Source of the DNA: Lachnospiraceae bacterium
GTDB lineage: Bacteria > Bacillota > Clostridia > Lachnospirales > Lachnospiraceae
Direction of reading: 5' to 3'
Assembly (NCBI GenBank): GCA_910575075.1
Contig: CAJTCY010000011.1
Coordinates: 86,372 to 150,371, forward strand
Length of the DNA: 64,000 nt
The notes below the pieces were generated by a model that had not been told where the DNA came from, searched no databases, and was given only the letters and a program-made list of their open reading frames with translations. The first letter of the stretch is position 1. Every line of letters starts with the position of its first letter. Shown one piece after another: positions 1 through 9,012 of the stretch. Both the position numbers and the translations under genes were made by a program.

Positions 1-1806
1 CGAAAAATAATTTCTATTTTTAATGATTTTGTTTCATGGGATAAAAAGCAGCCTTATTTTCTATTAACCTCTAAATTGACAAAAGGTATATTACAGATAA
101 GCAAACTATGTGAAAAATTTTACATTTATGTCAATAAGAATACCTTTCGTACTGTTATAGAAAAAGATATATATTGTTCTGTTTTTTTATCCATGTTAGA
201 TTATTTGTTTTTTAGAACAGATTTTGAATTTACAAAAGATGAATTGACAACTGCGCTTCTTTATGAAAACGAATTATTTATTTTAAATTTTGATAAAGTT
301 GTAGAAACTTTACTTCATGTGTTTATAGACGAAAAAATAATTAAAGATAATGGCGTAAAGTACGAGGTAATCGATGCTTCTATTTTGCTCCGTGATCAGT
401 CATTATCAGTTCTAGATGCAAATATTCTAATCGATCATAGCGATAATCTTTTTTTTGACAAACAGGCAGAAAAAGAATCTTCTATTGATGAAAGATTCCA
501 TGAACAAATAGATATCTTAAAATATGAAGATGTTACAAATTTTTGGAAACCATTTAATGCTAAGAGTATAATTGCCGCTTCGCCAGAACTAATGTCCTTT
601 CAAGTTGAAAATATAATAAATGGCGATAAAAATCTCGCTGTTCTCTATACTCCACATAATCGCGATAAAATTAGGAAAGTTGGAAATTTATATAAAGCTG
701 GTTCTTACCGTATTCGTAGCAAATATCTTATTGATACAACTGATATTATAAAAGATGGAGCTCCAGTAACTTCTTTGCGAAAAGCTGTAGAAGGATATTC
801 TTTAAAAGATATGCTTGTTGCAAAGTTCAAAGAAAAATACATTTATCTCATAATGAAACAAATACTAGATTTTTTGGATGATTTACATAATAAAAATTTT
901 TTTAATATTAAGTTAAAACCTAATAATATTTTAATTTGTAGAAACGGTTCTATAAAAATACTTGACCTGCAGCATATATGCAATATAAATGGTGATTTAA
1001 CACCATATCCAACACGTATTTATTCTGCACCTGAAATTTATTATTCAATACATGATTTCTCATCAGACTTTTATTCGGCTGGTATATTGCTCTTTGAATT
1101 AATTTTGGGAGTTAACCTGGATAATATTTGTTTTGAACGTCATATAGATATCAATAATTATTTTGAAAAAATAAAATGTTCTAAAAAACTATGGAAGGTG
1201 CTGCTAAAAGCAACATCATTTGATATTTCTAATCGTTACTCCAGTTCAAAGATGTTTCTCGACGCTTTAAATAAGTGTCCAGAGTTCAGACGTTATAAAA
1301 AAATACCATACCCGCAGAGTGAGGAAGGTATAGTCACAAATCATATTATCATCCAGAAGCCTTTGGCAGTTAGATCTGCGGTACAGACATCGAAGCAACT
1401 TTCAGAAACTTCTATTTTGGGCGCAGGATATTTTGGTGTAACTTCTATGTTAAGCAATCATTCTTTAAATACGGATTCAGAACTGTCATTTCCTTATTTG
1501 CTACGAAGAAAAACAAATGAGATAGTAAAGATTAACAAAACTGTATTTCGTATAGGAAAAGAAAAAGGAATGATGGATTATTATATTGATGGTAATCCTT
1601 CTATTAGCAGAGAGCATGCCTGTATTTTCATGCGTAAGGGGAAATATTTTATTCAAGACAATGATTCGACTAATGGAACATATATTAATGAAATGAGAAT
1701 TAATTCAAGGACAGATGTAGCTCTAAATGATAAAGATATCATTCGTTTAGCGAATGAAGAATTGATATTTAATATAAATGAAAAAGGATTTCATAATAAC
1801 ATGTAG
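1..1806 (+). CDS. Pseudokinase-FHA domain protein (5' end outside window)
   Basis: The reading frame is open from base 1, so the start lies upstream; the TTG at 76 is probably not the true start. The middle of the protein has a protein-kinase fold: a catalytic-loop segment NIKLKPNNIL (about residues 302-311), an APE-like SAPEIYY and the F-helix motif SSDFYSAGILLFEL. However, the HRD aspartate is replaced (NIK) and DFG reads DLQ, so catalysis is doubtful. The C-terminus is a clear FHA phosphothreonine-binding domain (RIGKEKG, SREHA, DSTNGTYIN, about residues 510-590). The N-terminal 200 residues are unrecognised. Such proteins usually act as phospho-dependent scaffolds with a Ser/Thr kinase and PP2C phosphatase, which would lie upstream of the window. 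It converges with the next minus-strand gene. Confidence 0.8.
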   Translation, partial: RKIISIFNDFVSWDKKQPYFLLTSKLTKGILQISKLCEKFYIYVNKNTFRTVIEKDIYCSVFLSMLDYLFFRTDFEFTKDELTTALLYENELFILNFDKVVETLLHVFIDEKIIKDNGVKYEVIDASILLRDQSLSVLDANILIDHSDNLFFDKQAEKESSIDERFHEQIDILKYEDVTNFWKPFNAKSIIAASPELMSFQVENIINGDKNLAVLYTPHNRDKIRKVGNLYKAGSYRIRSKYLIDTTDIIKDGAPVTSLRKAVEGYSLKDMLVAKFKEKYIYLIMKQILDFLDDLHNKNFFNIKLKPNNILICRNGSIKILDLQHICNINGDLTPYPTRIYSAPEIYYSIHDFSSDFYSAGILLFELILGVNLDNICFERHIDINNYFEKIKCSKKLWKVLLKATSFDISNRYSSSKMFLDALNKCPEFRRYKKIPYPQSEEGIVTNHIIIQKPLAVRSAVQTSKQLSETSILGAGYFGVTSMLSNHSLNTDSELSFPYLLRRKTNEIVKINKTVFRIGKEKGMMDYYIDGNPSISREHACIFMRKGKYFIQDNDSTNGTYINEMRINSRTDVALNDKDIIRLANEELIFNINEKGFHNNM

Positions 1807-1869
1807 TTAAAAATGTTGTTAGTACTAATAGAACTATTGGTATAATCAAAAATTTTCATCATGTTAAAA

Positions 1870-1914
1870 GAGGCTGCCGCACCAATGATTTTCAACCATT
1901 GATGCGGCAGCCTC
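1870..1914 (-). terminator. Intrinsic terminator of the Fn3/cohesin-like gene
   Basis: An 18-bp stem (one G-T mismatch) with a 9-base loop lies 8 bp past the stop at 1923. Read on the minus strand it is followed by TCTTTTAACAT, a short T tract. It also separates the converging FHA gene. Confidence 0.75.
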
Positions 1915-1922
1915 ATTCTGAT

Positions 1923-3290
1923 TTATCTTGCTTTCACTTTTACTGCCAAACTGTAATTTCCGCTCAGACTCTTGCCTTTTTTCTGCTTTTCAAATGCGCA
2001 AACCTTATAGTACCACACTTTGGAACTCGTTGGCACATTCTCTGTAAATTTAAGACTGGAAGCCTTGTTGATCGTTTTCACCAGTTTGTATTTACCAGTT
2101 TTTGTCTTACTTCTGTAGATCTTATATCCAGCCGCCCTTGATACCTTCTTCCATTTGAGGGTGACGGATTTCCCATTTAAGGAAACACTCAGCTTCGGTG
2201 ATTTCGTCTTGGCTGACTCCGCTTTACTAAAGCTACCTGAAACCATATTACCAGCTTTTTTGATATACGCCTTCACCTTATAGTAATATGTCTTTCCAGA
2301 AGGATGCTTTAAGGTACAGGAAGTAGTTTTTCCATTTTTGATGTCTTTTACAAGTGTATATTTTCCGGTTTTCTTAGCACTGCGGTAAATCTGATAACCA
2401 CTGGCCTTACTTACTTCCTGCCAGGTAAGCGTAACCTTCGATGTATTCTTATACTGCGGAGAAAATTCTTTTACCTTATTCGGACCAACCGTAATGCTGA
2501 CTACCGGGCTGTAATCTCCATAGGAAATACTGCCGTCCGCATCTTTCTTAAATGCACGGATACTGAAAGAATGATCTGTAGCATAAGCATAATTCTTAGT
2601 AACTGAATTAGCTGAAGCAGACAGAGTTGTAACACGGGTATTCTTTCCGCCTTTCACCTCATAGAGCACATATCCGTCAGCGCCGTCAATCTTCTCCCAG
2701 GAAAACGCAACAGACCTGGAACCATTTTTTACCGAAGCCTTTAATTTGGGGGTTTTTCCAAAAGCTGAACCAGTTGTTTCCACCAGAACAGGTTCCGAAT
2801 CTGCAATAGATTCTGTCATGGCAGATACCCCGTTGGCGTCCATATATTTCACCATAGGCTTTCCATTATCATCCAGCTCGCCTGCTGTTTCCACCTTAAT
2901 CTTGTATTGCTGGCTGGTGGGGCGCACTGACAAAGTTCCCAGCTTTACAGATTCACTGCCGCTAAAAATGCTTTTGTCCTTCTTGCCAGATAAAATTAAA
3001 TCTACCAAATAGGTTCCATTTTCCCCAGGCATTATAACAGCATCTTTGATCTCGCTGTTTACTGCACTGTCAAATGTGAAAACTGGAGCCCCCATGGTTC
3101 CGCTGTCAGCAGAAACACGAAGCTGCATCCGCAGGGATGTAATCACTCCTGACTTTCCAGCCGGTATATCAACAGAAACAGCAACATCTTTATCTTTTAC
3201 TGTGAGATTATTTTCTGCTGCATCTGCGGTCAGCGGAACTATCGTGAAAAGGAAAAATGACACCATTATTATTTTTAACCATTTTTTCAT
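1923..3290 (-). CDS. Secreted protein, cohesin-like domain plus three Fn3 domains
   Basis: 455 residues. The start MKKWLKII is chosen because AGGAGA sits 7 bases upstream; an in-frame ATG at 3314 overlaps the previous gene's stop and lacks a ribosome site. A signal peptide (about residues 1-24, ending TADAA) is followed by a beta-rich region (25-150) that resembles a cohesin: a VSVDIP opening and an alternating hydrophobic strand pattern. Three fibronectin type III domains follow (about 165-265, 266-360, 361-455), each with the GYxIYRS-type strand. There is no LPXTG motif. It begins 20 bp after the stop of the dockerin-containing M60 gene and is probably co-transcribed with it. The cohesin assignment is an inference from pattern only. 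Confidence 0.75.
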   Translation of the reverse strand: MKKWLKIIMVSFFLFTIVPLTADAAENNLTVKDKDVAVSVDIPAGKSGVITSLRMQLRVSADSGTMGAPVFTFDSAVNSEIKDAVIMPGENGTYLVDLILSGKKDKSIFSGSESVKLGTLSVRPTSQQYKIKVETAGELDDNGKPMVKYMDANGVSAMTESIADSEPVLVETTGSAFGKTPKLKASVKNGSRSVAFSWEKIDGADGYVLYEVKGGKNTRVTTLSASANSVTKNYAYATDHSFSIRAFKKDADGSISYGDYSPVVSITVGPNKVKEFSPQYKNTSKVTLTWQEVSKASGYQIYRSAKKTGKYTLVKDIKNGKTTSCTLKHPSGKTYYYKVKAYIKKAGNMVSGSFSKAESAKTKSPKLSVSLNGKSVTLKWKKVSRAAGYKIYRSKTKTGKYKLVKTINKASSLKFTENVPTSSKVWYYKVCAFEKQKKGKSLSGNYSLAVKVKAR

Positions 3291-3310
3291 TTTAGCCTCT
3301 CCTTGTACTA

Positions 3311-6300
3311 TCATTTATTTTTGCTGCCTGCAACTGTAATCGAAGGAAGGGTATCTGGAACAGTGATAACCTGAGTATCACTGACAATTCGTTCTCCCTC
3401 CAGCGTCACAGCGTCATCTACACGGAACAGCTCGCCGCGGACTTTCATCCCTTTCAAGGTATCTGCATCCCATTGTCCGGGTTCTACATAATATACCCAT
3501 GTTCCTTCTGTCGTCTCGCCTTCGTTTCCTTTCTCAGGCAATTCTGCGAAAATCACCTGTCCCGCCTCGACATTTCCGTCTTTTGCCCCTATTACGTTTC
3601 CTTCTGTATCATAGAGTACAACCACGTTATAGGCCCAGTTTCCGCGGTAAGTCCCAGTAAAGATCAAAGAACCTTTCTTGATCACATCTTCCGGTTTGTC
3701 TCCATACTGGTAATCTTCTGATAATATACCGATTGCTTTCTCACCGCCTGCTGATTCCATAAATTCCAGATTATCTCCGGAAGGACCGCAGACATCTATC
3801 TCCCGAATAACAATTTCGCCTGTCTGGGAAATGGTGAGCCTTACATATCTGGCATCATATGTTCCTATCCAGTTCTCTCTCGCTTCCTCTTTTACGGAGT
3901 TAAACCAGAGCATCTGCGCTTCCTCTGTTGTCTCTGCCAAGCTGGCGTCATTTTCCTTGACTTTTGTCCAGGTATTGCCGTCTGCACTGACTTCAACCGT
4001 AACTTTTTGCAGTGGGCTTCCCTGATATTTCAATGATGTTACCTGCTGCGTTTTACGCATATCCAACGTAATTACTGCGGTACCGCCGCTGGTTCCGGTA
4101 TAAGTGCCGGCTGGAGTGATACTGTTATCCAGAACACGGTCAATGCTGTGTTCTTTCTTCACTGAAACATTGCCTGGATTGGTATCAAAACCACCGTCCG
4201 GATCTTCTTCTGTGCTCTCAATCTCTTTGTCATCCTGAGAAACCATATTGGTTTCAACCGTCCACTCAGTTTTGTCCAGCGCACCGTCTGTCTGAATCTT
4301 TACAGATCCAGCATCTGCCGGATTGGAGTAGTTCATGTACTGGTCTACTGCACGAACTTCATATTCCATTACTCTGTTATTGATCGTGGTAACCGTATCT
4401 GTATAAACGGTTGATTCCGCTGTATCAATTGGTACAAAGCCGACAACCTCTGTCTCCTTCTGGCCATTGGATGTCATACTGCGGCTGATCTCATAGCCCA
4501 AAATCAGTTCTTTGTTCTGGCTGGTGCTGATATTCAGCTCTACCTGATTAGAATTAGCCGCAACGGACGCTGTCACTGCGTTTTTATTTTTCACACTGTT
4601 TGCGTCTGTTTCCGGATGATCCACACGATAATCCCGTGCTTCATTATTTATATAATAAATTGCCTTCGTATCCGCCTCTCCATACTTATCGGCATATGCA
4701 ATGGTTTCCTCATTGGGAACCATGCCCCACCGTTCAAAGAAAGGAAGAAGATTTTTATCTGCTGCCGCGCACGCTAAGCGCATCAGGTTCTGATCTGCAC
4801 CGCCGTTGAGCGTTAATCCTGCCTTAGGCGCTTTGCCAGGATTTCTGGAATAAGTATCGACTCTGGCAAAGAAGAGATTATTGAACTGGTCCTCATAATT
4901 ATCATAAATATGCTGGTCATCCTTATTGTTGTCAAAGGCAAGATGAAGCTGCCAGTACATTGCAAGCTGTGTAAATACATTCGAGGCGCGCCCAATCGAA
5001 CCAGAAGTCACCTTCTTGTATACATTATCCTGGGTATAACGTGTCTTTCCTGTCAGAAGCTGTGCAAAGTAATTATTCGTAACCTCTGCAACTGCATAAG
5101 TTCCCTGGTTAATATCATGGCCGATTTCATGGCCGATTCCCCAGCCAAACCCTGATATATCATTGGGGCTGCTTACCACTGGCGTAGATCCCCATTCAAT
5201 TCCGATATGATTGCCTGAAGCATACATAAATGCTCCTGCAAACATCCTCATGTACCGAATATTCAAATGCTGTGACGGCCATGCATTATTTCCTCTGTCT
5301 GTTCCTGCATCGTCACTCAGTCCTTTGTGCTGGTAGAACAGCTTCATGGCCTGCTCCATCGCTTTCAGGGCGTTGTCAAGTTTCGCTGTCTTATCCTCTG
5401 CGTTCTTAATGCCCGCCCATACCTGTGTAGCCGGTACAGAATGCATCATTTCCCGCATCATGATATCTGTAGTATTAAGAATACAATTGGTCTGGTCATA
5501 TGCGTAATCCACATTGGCCTTTCCTGTATGCTGCGCTTCATGTTCTGCTTCCAGATTCTTCACGTACTCCTCAAGCTCTGTCACATAAGCCCGAATCGCT
5601 GCCGTCCGTTCCTCTCCCGTCTTTCCATAGACACTGAGAACCGGAATATCGCCGCCTCCATTGATGCGTACCGCATATTTATCGTCGGCGCTGTTTCCTG
5701 TATAGCTGACATATACCTGCCCTCCGCGCTCTACCGTACCAGTGCTTATGGTTGGAACTGTAACTTCATTCCGTCCTACTTTCAGATTCTGGACACGGGA
5801 AAATCCGCCGGCTTCGGAATGGTTCTGTGTAAATACAATCTGCAGATTTGCTGCCTCTCCCCACTTCTTGGAGTTATGTCCTACATATACCAGAAGTTTT
5901 TCACCAGCACGTGCTGTCTTGCCGACAGGCTGCCAGGAGTTCAAACCGCTAAATCCAAGATGTCTGTCTTTCTGCGCTGTAATCTGATTCTCCACTTCAT
6001 ATGCCGGGTCCAGATTAGCAGTCAGGATATCTCTTGCATTCTTGATCTCTAATGCAAGTTCCTCATAGAGCATGTGCTTTTCTCCGCTCACCGGATCCAC
6101 TGTATTCAAACGGTTTTCCAGTTCATCTAACGTTGCGGCTGTCACATCTGACCGTAAGGTAATATGCATCTCATCGGTATACAATGCCATAATATCTTCT
6201 TCCAGTGAATCATACTCATGGAAATGAATCTCTCCTACCATCATGTTGATTCTCTGATATCCTGTTCCAAAGGACAAGTGAATCTTATTTGCGGTAATTG

Positions 6301-8740
6301 TCTGGTCTAATTTTACGATATAGTATGGATTATCATTTTCGTCTGTTCTGGCAACCAGCCTTGCCGCCACATTCTTCTCTGTATTAGGATCTTCCGCAGT
6401 CCAATATCCAACTCTCACCAGGCTTATCGCTGCCTGCTGGTTTGCTGCTGCATAGGTGATGTAACTGAGCTGGTAATTCTGATCCAAAGTAATCGTCACA
6501 CCTTTGTCATTTCCAGGATAGGAAATGCCGTCATCCCAGTCTGTTTTTGTCCAATAAGAAGTATAATCGTCATCGACCAGACCCCAGGCCGTTTTTCCTT
6601 CTGTATCCAAAGCGCTGCTTTCCATATGCGCTCCGCCGTGTCCGCCGTAAACCGCTGCCGCAATATGGTTGGTCTTTTTCCCTGGTCCATTAGAAGTATT
6701 GATGAGTTTATAGCCAGGAAGCTTGGGCGCAACGCCTTTCGCCGCTGCTCTGTGGTGCAGAGAAGCAGGTCCCCAGCCAATCTCATTCCATCCCTTGACA
6801 TAGACATCATATTCGACTCCAGATTCCAGAGACATCAGCACATATTTATTCTCTGTAATCATTCCTGTACCCTGCGGTGTCTCTGTAAATCCTTCCACAA
6901 CCGGGCGGAATGCGGTATCAGCTTCTTCTGCCTTCTTATAATATACCATATATCCGTCAGAATCCTCCATGTCCTTCCAGGAAACGGTAATGGAGCAGTA
7001 ACCGCCTGTCGCTTTTACATTATCCGGCGCTGCCGGCAGGCTCTGTGCCTTTACTACAGCAACTTTCTCTTCCGACCATTGGCTGTTCCAACCGCCGTTG
7101 ACGGAACGCACTTTGATCGTATATTTCCCATTATAGATTAAATTTTTATCCAGAATGCTTGTAATAATATGCTGAGGATTTGAAACCCGTACTGTCTGGG
7201 TCTCATTTGTTCCTCCCTTTACCGGACCGGACACGCAGACTTCATATCCCGTCACATTATTCTGGGGCGTCCAGGATACCGTAATCATTTTATCTCCCGG
7301 TACCAAATCCGTGATTGTGGGAATATCAAGCTGTGGCGGCGGAACCCTTTTTTCCATATCATTGACAAATTCCACCTTAGCAATATTTACCAACGGCTCC
7401 GTTTTCTTCGTCCCGGTAATCCGAATCAAGACACGCTTTACCGCGATCTGTGTTCCAAAATCCAGCACCATGGAACCGTCTGGCTCGGTCTGTATGGATG
7501 CTGCAGCTGCTCTTGCCATCCGGTAACTTGCTACAGCTGCCTGGTTCTCTGCTGCCAACGGGACGGACATGGTCTGTTCCTGGCCATTTTCATCCTCATA
7601 GACAACGGACACTTCCCCATCTGTGATTGCGCTGGGAATTGCTTCTCCCGGCTCTGCTTCTGCCGGAGCGCAGATTGTCATTCCCTGCATCTTTGGTATC
7701 AGGGCTGTATCCTCTTTTTCTCCCGCTAATGTATAATCCAGCACTACTGGATTATCCGCGGCAATTGCTTTCTCTGAATCAGCCGGAACTAACCCTAAGC
7801 TTCCTGTATGATTCAGGAAGTCTTCCATTCCCACTGCTGTAGTGCCTTCTGCAGCCTGAAGGTCTGTAAATCTTACGATTACCTGATCTTCCACAGCTGA
7901 CATTTTGGCATTGTCATTCATACTCTGAACCACGCACTGTAAATCTGCGATATCTGTCTTGTCATCACCGTTGACATCAGATTCTGTGCCTGTTGGATTA
8001 TTTCGGACTGCATCAAGAACCGCCTGCACATCCTCTTTGGTTATAGCTCCATCACCGTTGACATCTCCAGGGCGCAGCCATCCTCTCGCCGATTTTCCTT
8101 CCAGGGAAGTCTCGGCAGTACATACCCTTATCTTCTTGCTATGCCCTTCCTCCATCTCCACAGACTGACTGTATACAGCAAACTTTGCAGTCTGTATCTG
8201 AACTGTATAATTTCCCGGAGAAAGGTTAAATCTGGCCGTCTTAGCGTCTGCATCTGCAAAATCCAGTTCCTGTGTCTGAACTGCTTGCTCATTATTGCCG
8301 CTAACCGTTACATTTACTTTTCCCTGAACAGGGAATACTGCAGAGGTAATTTCTACCTCCAAGACACTTTTTTCTTCTGGTACTGTAATTCCCTCAGGTA
8401 CCGCGCTGGCATCTATGCCTTCCTGGGTTCCAGCGTCCTCTGTACTCTGCTGAGATTCCATTTTCTCAGCCCTTCCCTGAGAATCAGCGCCATCTGTTTT
8501 CTCTTGAGGCTCAGTGTCTTCTGTTTTTGCCTTATCTTCCTCTCCAGGAGTCTCCTCTGAGAATTCTGGGGCATCCGCAATGCCCGCATCTGCTTTGTCC
8601 ACATCATCCTCAATTTCCTTGCCTTCTTCGGAAAGAACAGTATCTTCCAGCAGGGATGCCCCTTGAGCCAGCACAGTATCGCTGGTCCAGGCTTGGAAAA
8701 TCAGGCTTGCAGTAAGCAGTACCGCCATCATTCTTTTCAT
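3311..8740 (-). CDS. Secreted M60-like metallopeptidase with dockerin, Fn3 and F5/8C domains
   Basis: 1809 residues. The start (MKRMMAVLL) is preceded by AAGGAAAGG; an upstream in-frame start at 8809 lacks a site. Order: signal peptide, acidic linker (40-120), a type I dockerin-like pair of calcium loops (DVNGDGAITKEDV and DVNGDDKTDIADL, about 225-285), two Fn3 domains (about 465-670), an F5/8 type C lectin-like domain (about 680-845), the M60 catalytic region with zinc motif HEIGH near residue 1205 and the downstream glutamate in EVTNN, then a second F5/8C domain (about 1520-1655). M60 peptidases cleave glycosylated mucin-type substrates, so the likely role is attack on host mucin at the cell surface. 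Family is firm; the precise substrate is inferred. Confidence 0.9.
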   Translation of the reverse strand: MKRMMAVLLTASLIFQAWTSDTVLAQGASLLEDTVLSEEGKEIEDDVDKADAGIADAPEFSEETPGEEDKAKTEDTEPQEKTDGADSQGRAEKMESQQSTEDAGTQEGIDASAVPEGITVPEEKSVLEVEITSAVFPVQGKVNVTVSGNNEQAVQTQELDFADADAKTARFNLSPGNYTVQIQTAKFAVYSQSVEMEEGHSKKIRVCTAETSLEGKSARGWLRPGDVNGDGAITKEDVQAVLDAVRNNPTGTESDVNGDDKTDIADLQCVVQSMNDNAKMSAVEDQVIVRFTDLQAAEGTTAVGMEDFLNHTGSLGLVPADSEKAIAADNPVVLDYTLAGEKEDTALIPKMQGMTICAPAEAEPGEAIPSAITDGEVSVVYEDENGQEQTMSVPLAAENQAAVASYRMARAAAASIQTEPDGSMVLDFGTQIAVKRVLIRITGTKKTEPLVNIAKVEFVNDMEKRVPPPQLDIPTITDLVPGDKMITVSWTPQNNVTGYEVCVSGPVKGGTNETQTVRVSNPQHIITSILDKNLIYNGKYTIKVRSVNGGWNSQWSEEKVAVVKAQSLPAAPDNVKATGGYCSITVSWKDMEDSDGYMVYYKKAEEADTAFRPVVEGFTETPQGTGMITENKYVLMSLESGVEYDVYVKGWNEIGWGPASLHHRAAAKGVAPKLPGYKLINTSNGPGKKTNHIAAAVYGGHGGAHMESSALDTEGKTAWGLVDDDYTSYWTKTDWDDGISYPGNDKGVTITLDQNYQLSYITYAAANQQAAISLVRVGYWTAEDPNTEKNVAARLVARTDENDNPYYIVKLDQTITANKIHLSFGTGYQRINMMVGEIHFHEYDSLEEDIMALYTDEMHITLRSDVTAATLDELENRLNTVDPVSGEKHMLYEELALEIKNARDILTANLDPAYEVENQITAQKDRHLGFSGLNSWQPVGKTARAGEKLLVYVGHNSKKWGEAANLQIVFTQNHSEAGGFSRVQNLKVGRNEVTVPTISTGTVERGGQVYVSYTGNSADDKYAVRINGGGDIPVLSVYGKTGEERTAAIRAYVTELEEYVKNLEAEHEAQHTGKANVDYAYDQTNCILNTTDIMMREMMHSVPATQVWAGIKNAEDKTAKLDNALKAMEQAMKLFYQHKGLSDDAGTDRGNNAWPSQHLNIRYMRMFAGAFMYASGNHIGIEWGSTPVVSSPNDISGFGWGIGHEIGHDINQGTYAVAEVTNNYFAQLLTGKTRYTQDNVYKKVTSGSIGRASNVFTQLAMYWQLHLAFDNNKDDQHIYDNYEDQFNNLFFARVDTYSRNPGKAPKAGLTLNGGADQNLMRLACAAADKNLLPFFERWGMVPNEETIAYADKYGEADTKAIYYINNEARDYRVDHPETDANSVKNKNAVTASVAANSNQVELNISTSQNKELILGYEISRSMTSNGQKETEVVGFVPIDTAESTVYTDTVTTINNRVMEYEVRAVDQYMNYSNPADAGSVKIQTDGALDKTEWTVETNMVSQDDKEIESTEEDPDGGFDTNPGNVSVKKEHSIDRVLDNSITPAGTYTGTSGGTAVITLDMRKTQQVTSLKYQGSPLQKVTVEVSADGNTWTKVKENDASLAETTEEAQMLWFNSVKEEARENWIGTYDARYVRLTISQTGEIVIREIDVCGPSGDNLEFMESAGGEKAIGILSEDYQYGDKPEDVIKKGSLIFTGTYRGNWAYNVVVLYDTEGNVIGAKDGNVEAGQVIFAELPEKGNEGETTEGTWVYYVEPGQWDADTLKGMKVRGELFRVDDAVTLEGERIVSDTQVITVPDTLPSITVAGSKNK

Positions 8741-8831
8741 TTCTCTCTTTTCCTTTCCTTGCAAATTTTTATATTGGGCATAAATGGTATACACTAACAA
8801 TAACATCATCTTCCAGAAATTACAACATAAA

Positions 8832-8845
8832 TTTTGGCGCCAAAA
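8832..8845. promoter_or_regulatory. Perfect 14-bp palindrome upstream of the M60 gene
   Basis: TTTTGGCGCCAAAA lies about 90 bp upstream of the M60 start codon, in the gap between the GH30 terminator and the M60 gene. Perfect GC-centred palindromes of this size are typical repressor operators, but no regulator gene is adjacent, so the role is inferred. Confidence 0.4.
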
Positions 8846-8868
8846 ACGGGATCTCTATAATAAAAATG

Positions 8869-8924
8869 AAGCATACAACATATAGATAATCTCAGTCAAA
8901 ATAACTGCTGTATGTTGTATGCTT
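8869..8924 (-). terminator. Intrinsic terminator of the GH30 gene
   Basis: A 14-bp perfect stem (AAGCATACAACATA and its complement) closes a 28-base loop and is followed on the minus strand by CATTTTTAT. It sits 90 bp past the GH30 stop and separates the GH30 and M60 transcription units. Confidence 0.7.
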
Positions 8925-9012
8925 CTCACTTATTTCGGAACTTTATTCCAAAAAGTTCTTTTCTGCTTTATGTTGTTTTTTATCGTCTTAGAATCTCTGC
9001 AAACTGCTTAAA

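Noticed and set aside
1899..2141. Plus-strand ORF after the FHA gene
   Set aside because: Antisense to the third Fn3 domain.
5327..6052. 241-codon open frame antisense to the M60 gene
   Set aside because: Cysteine- and histidine-rich translation, no ribosome site, lies over a clear conserved gene.
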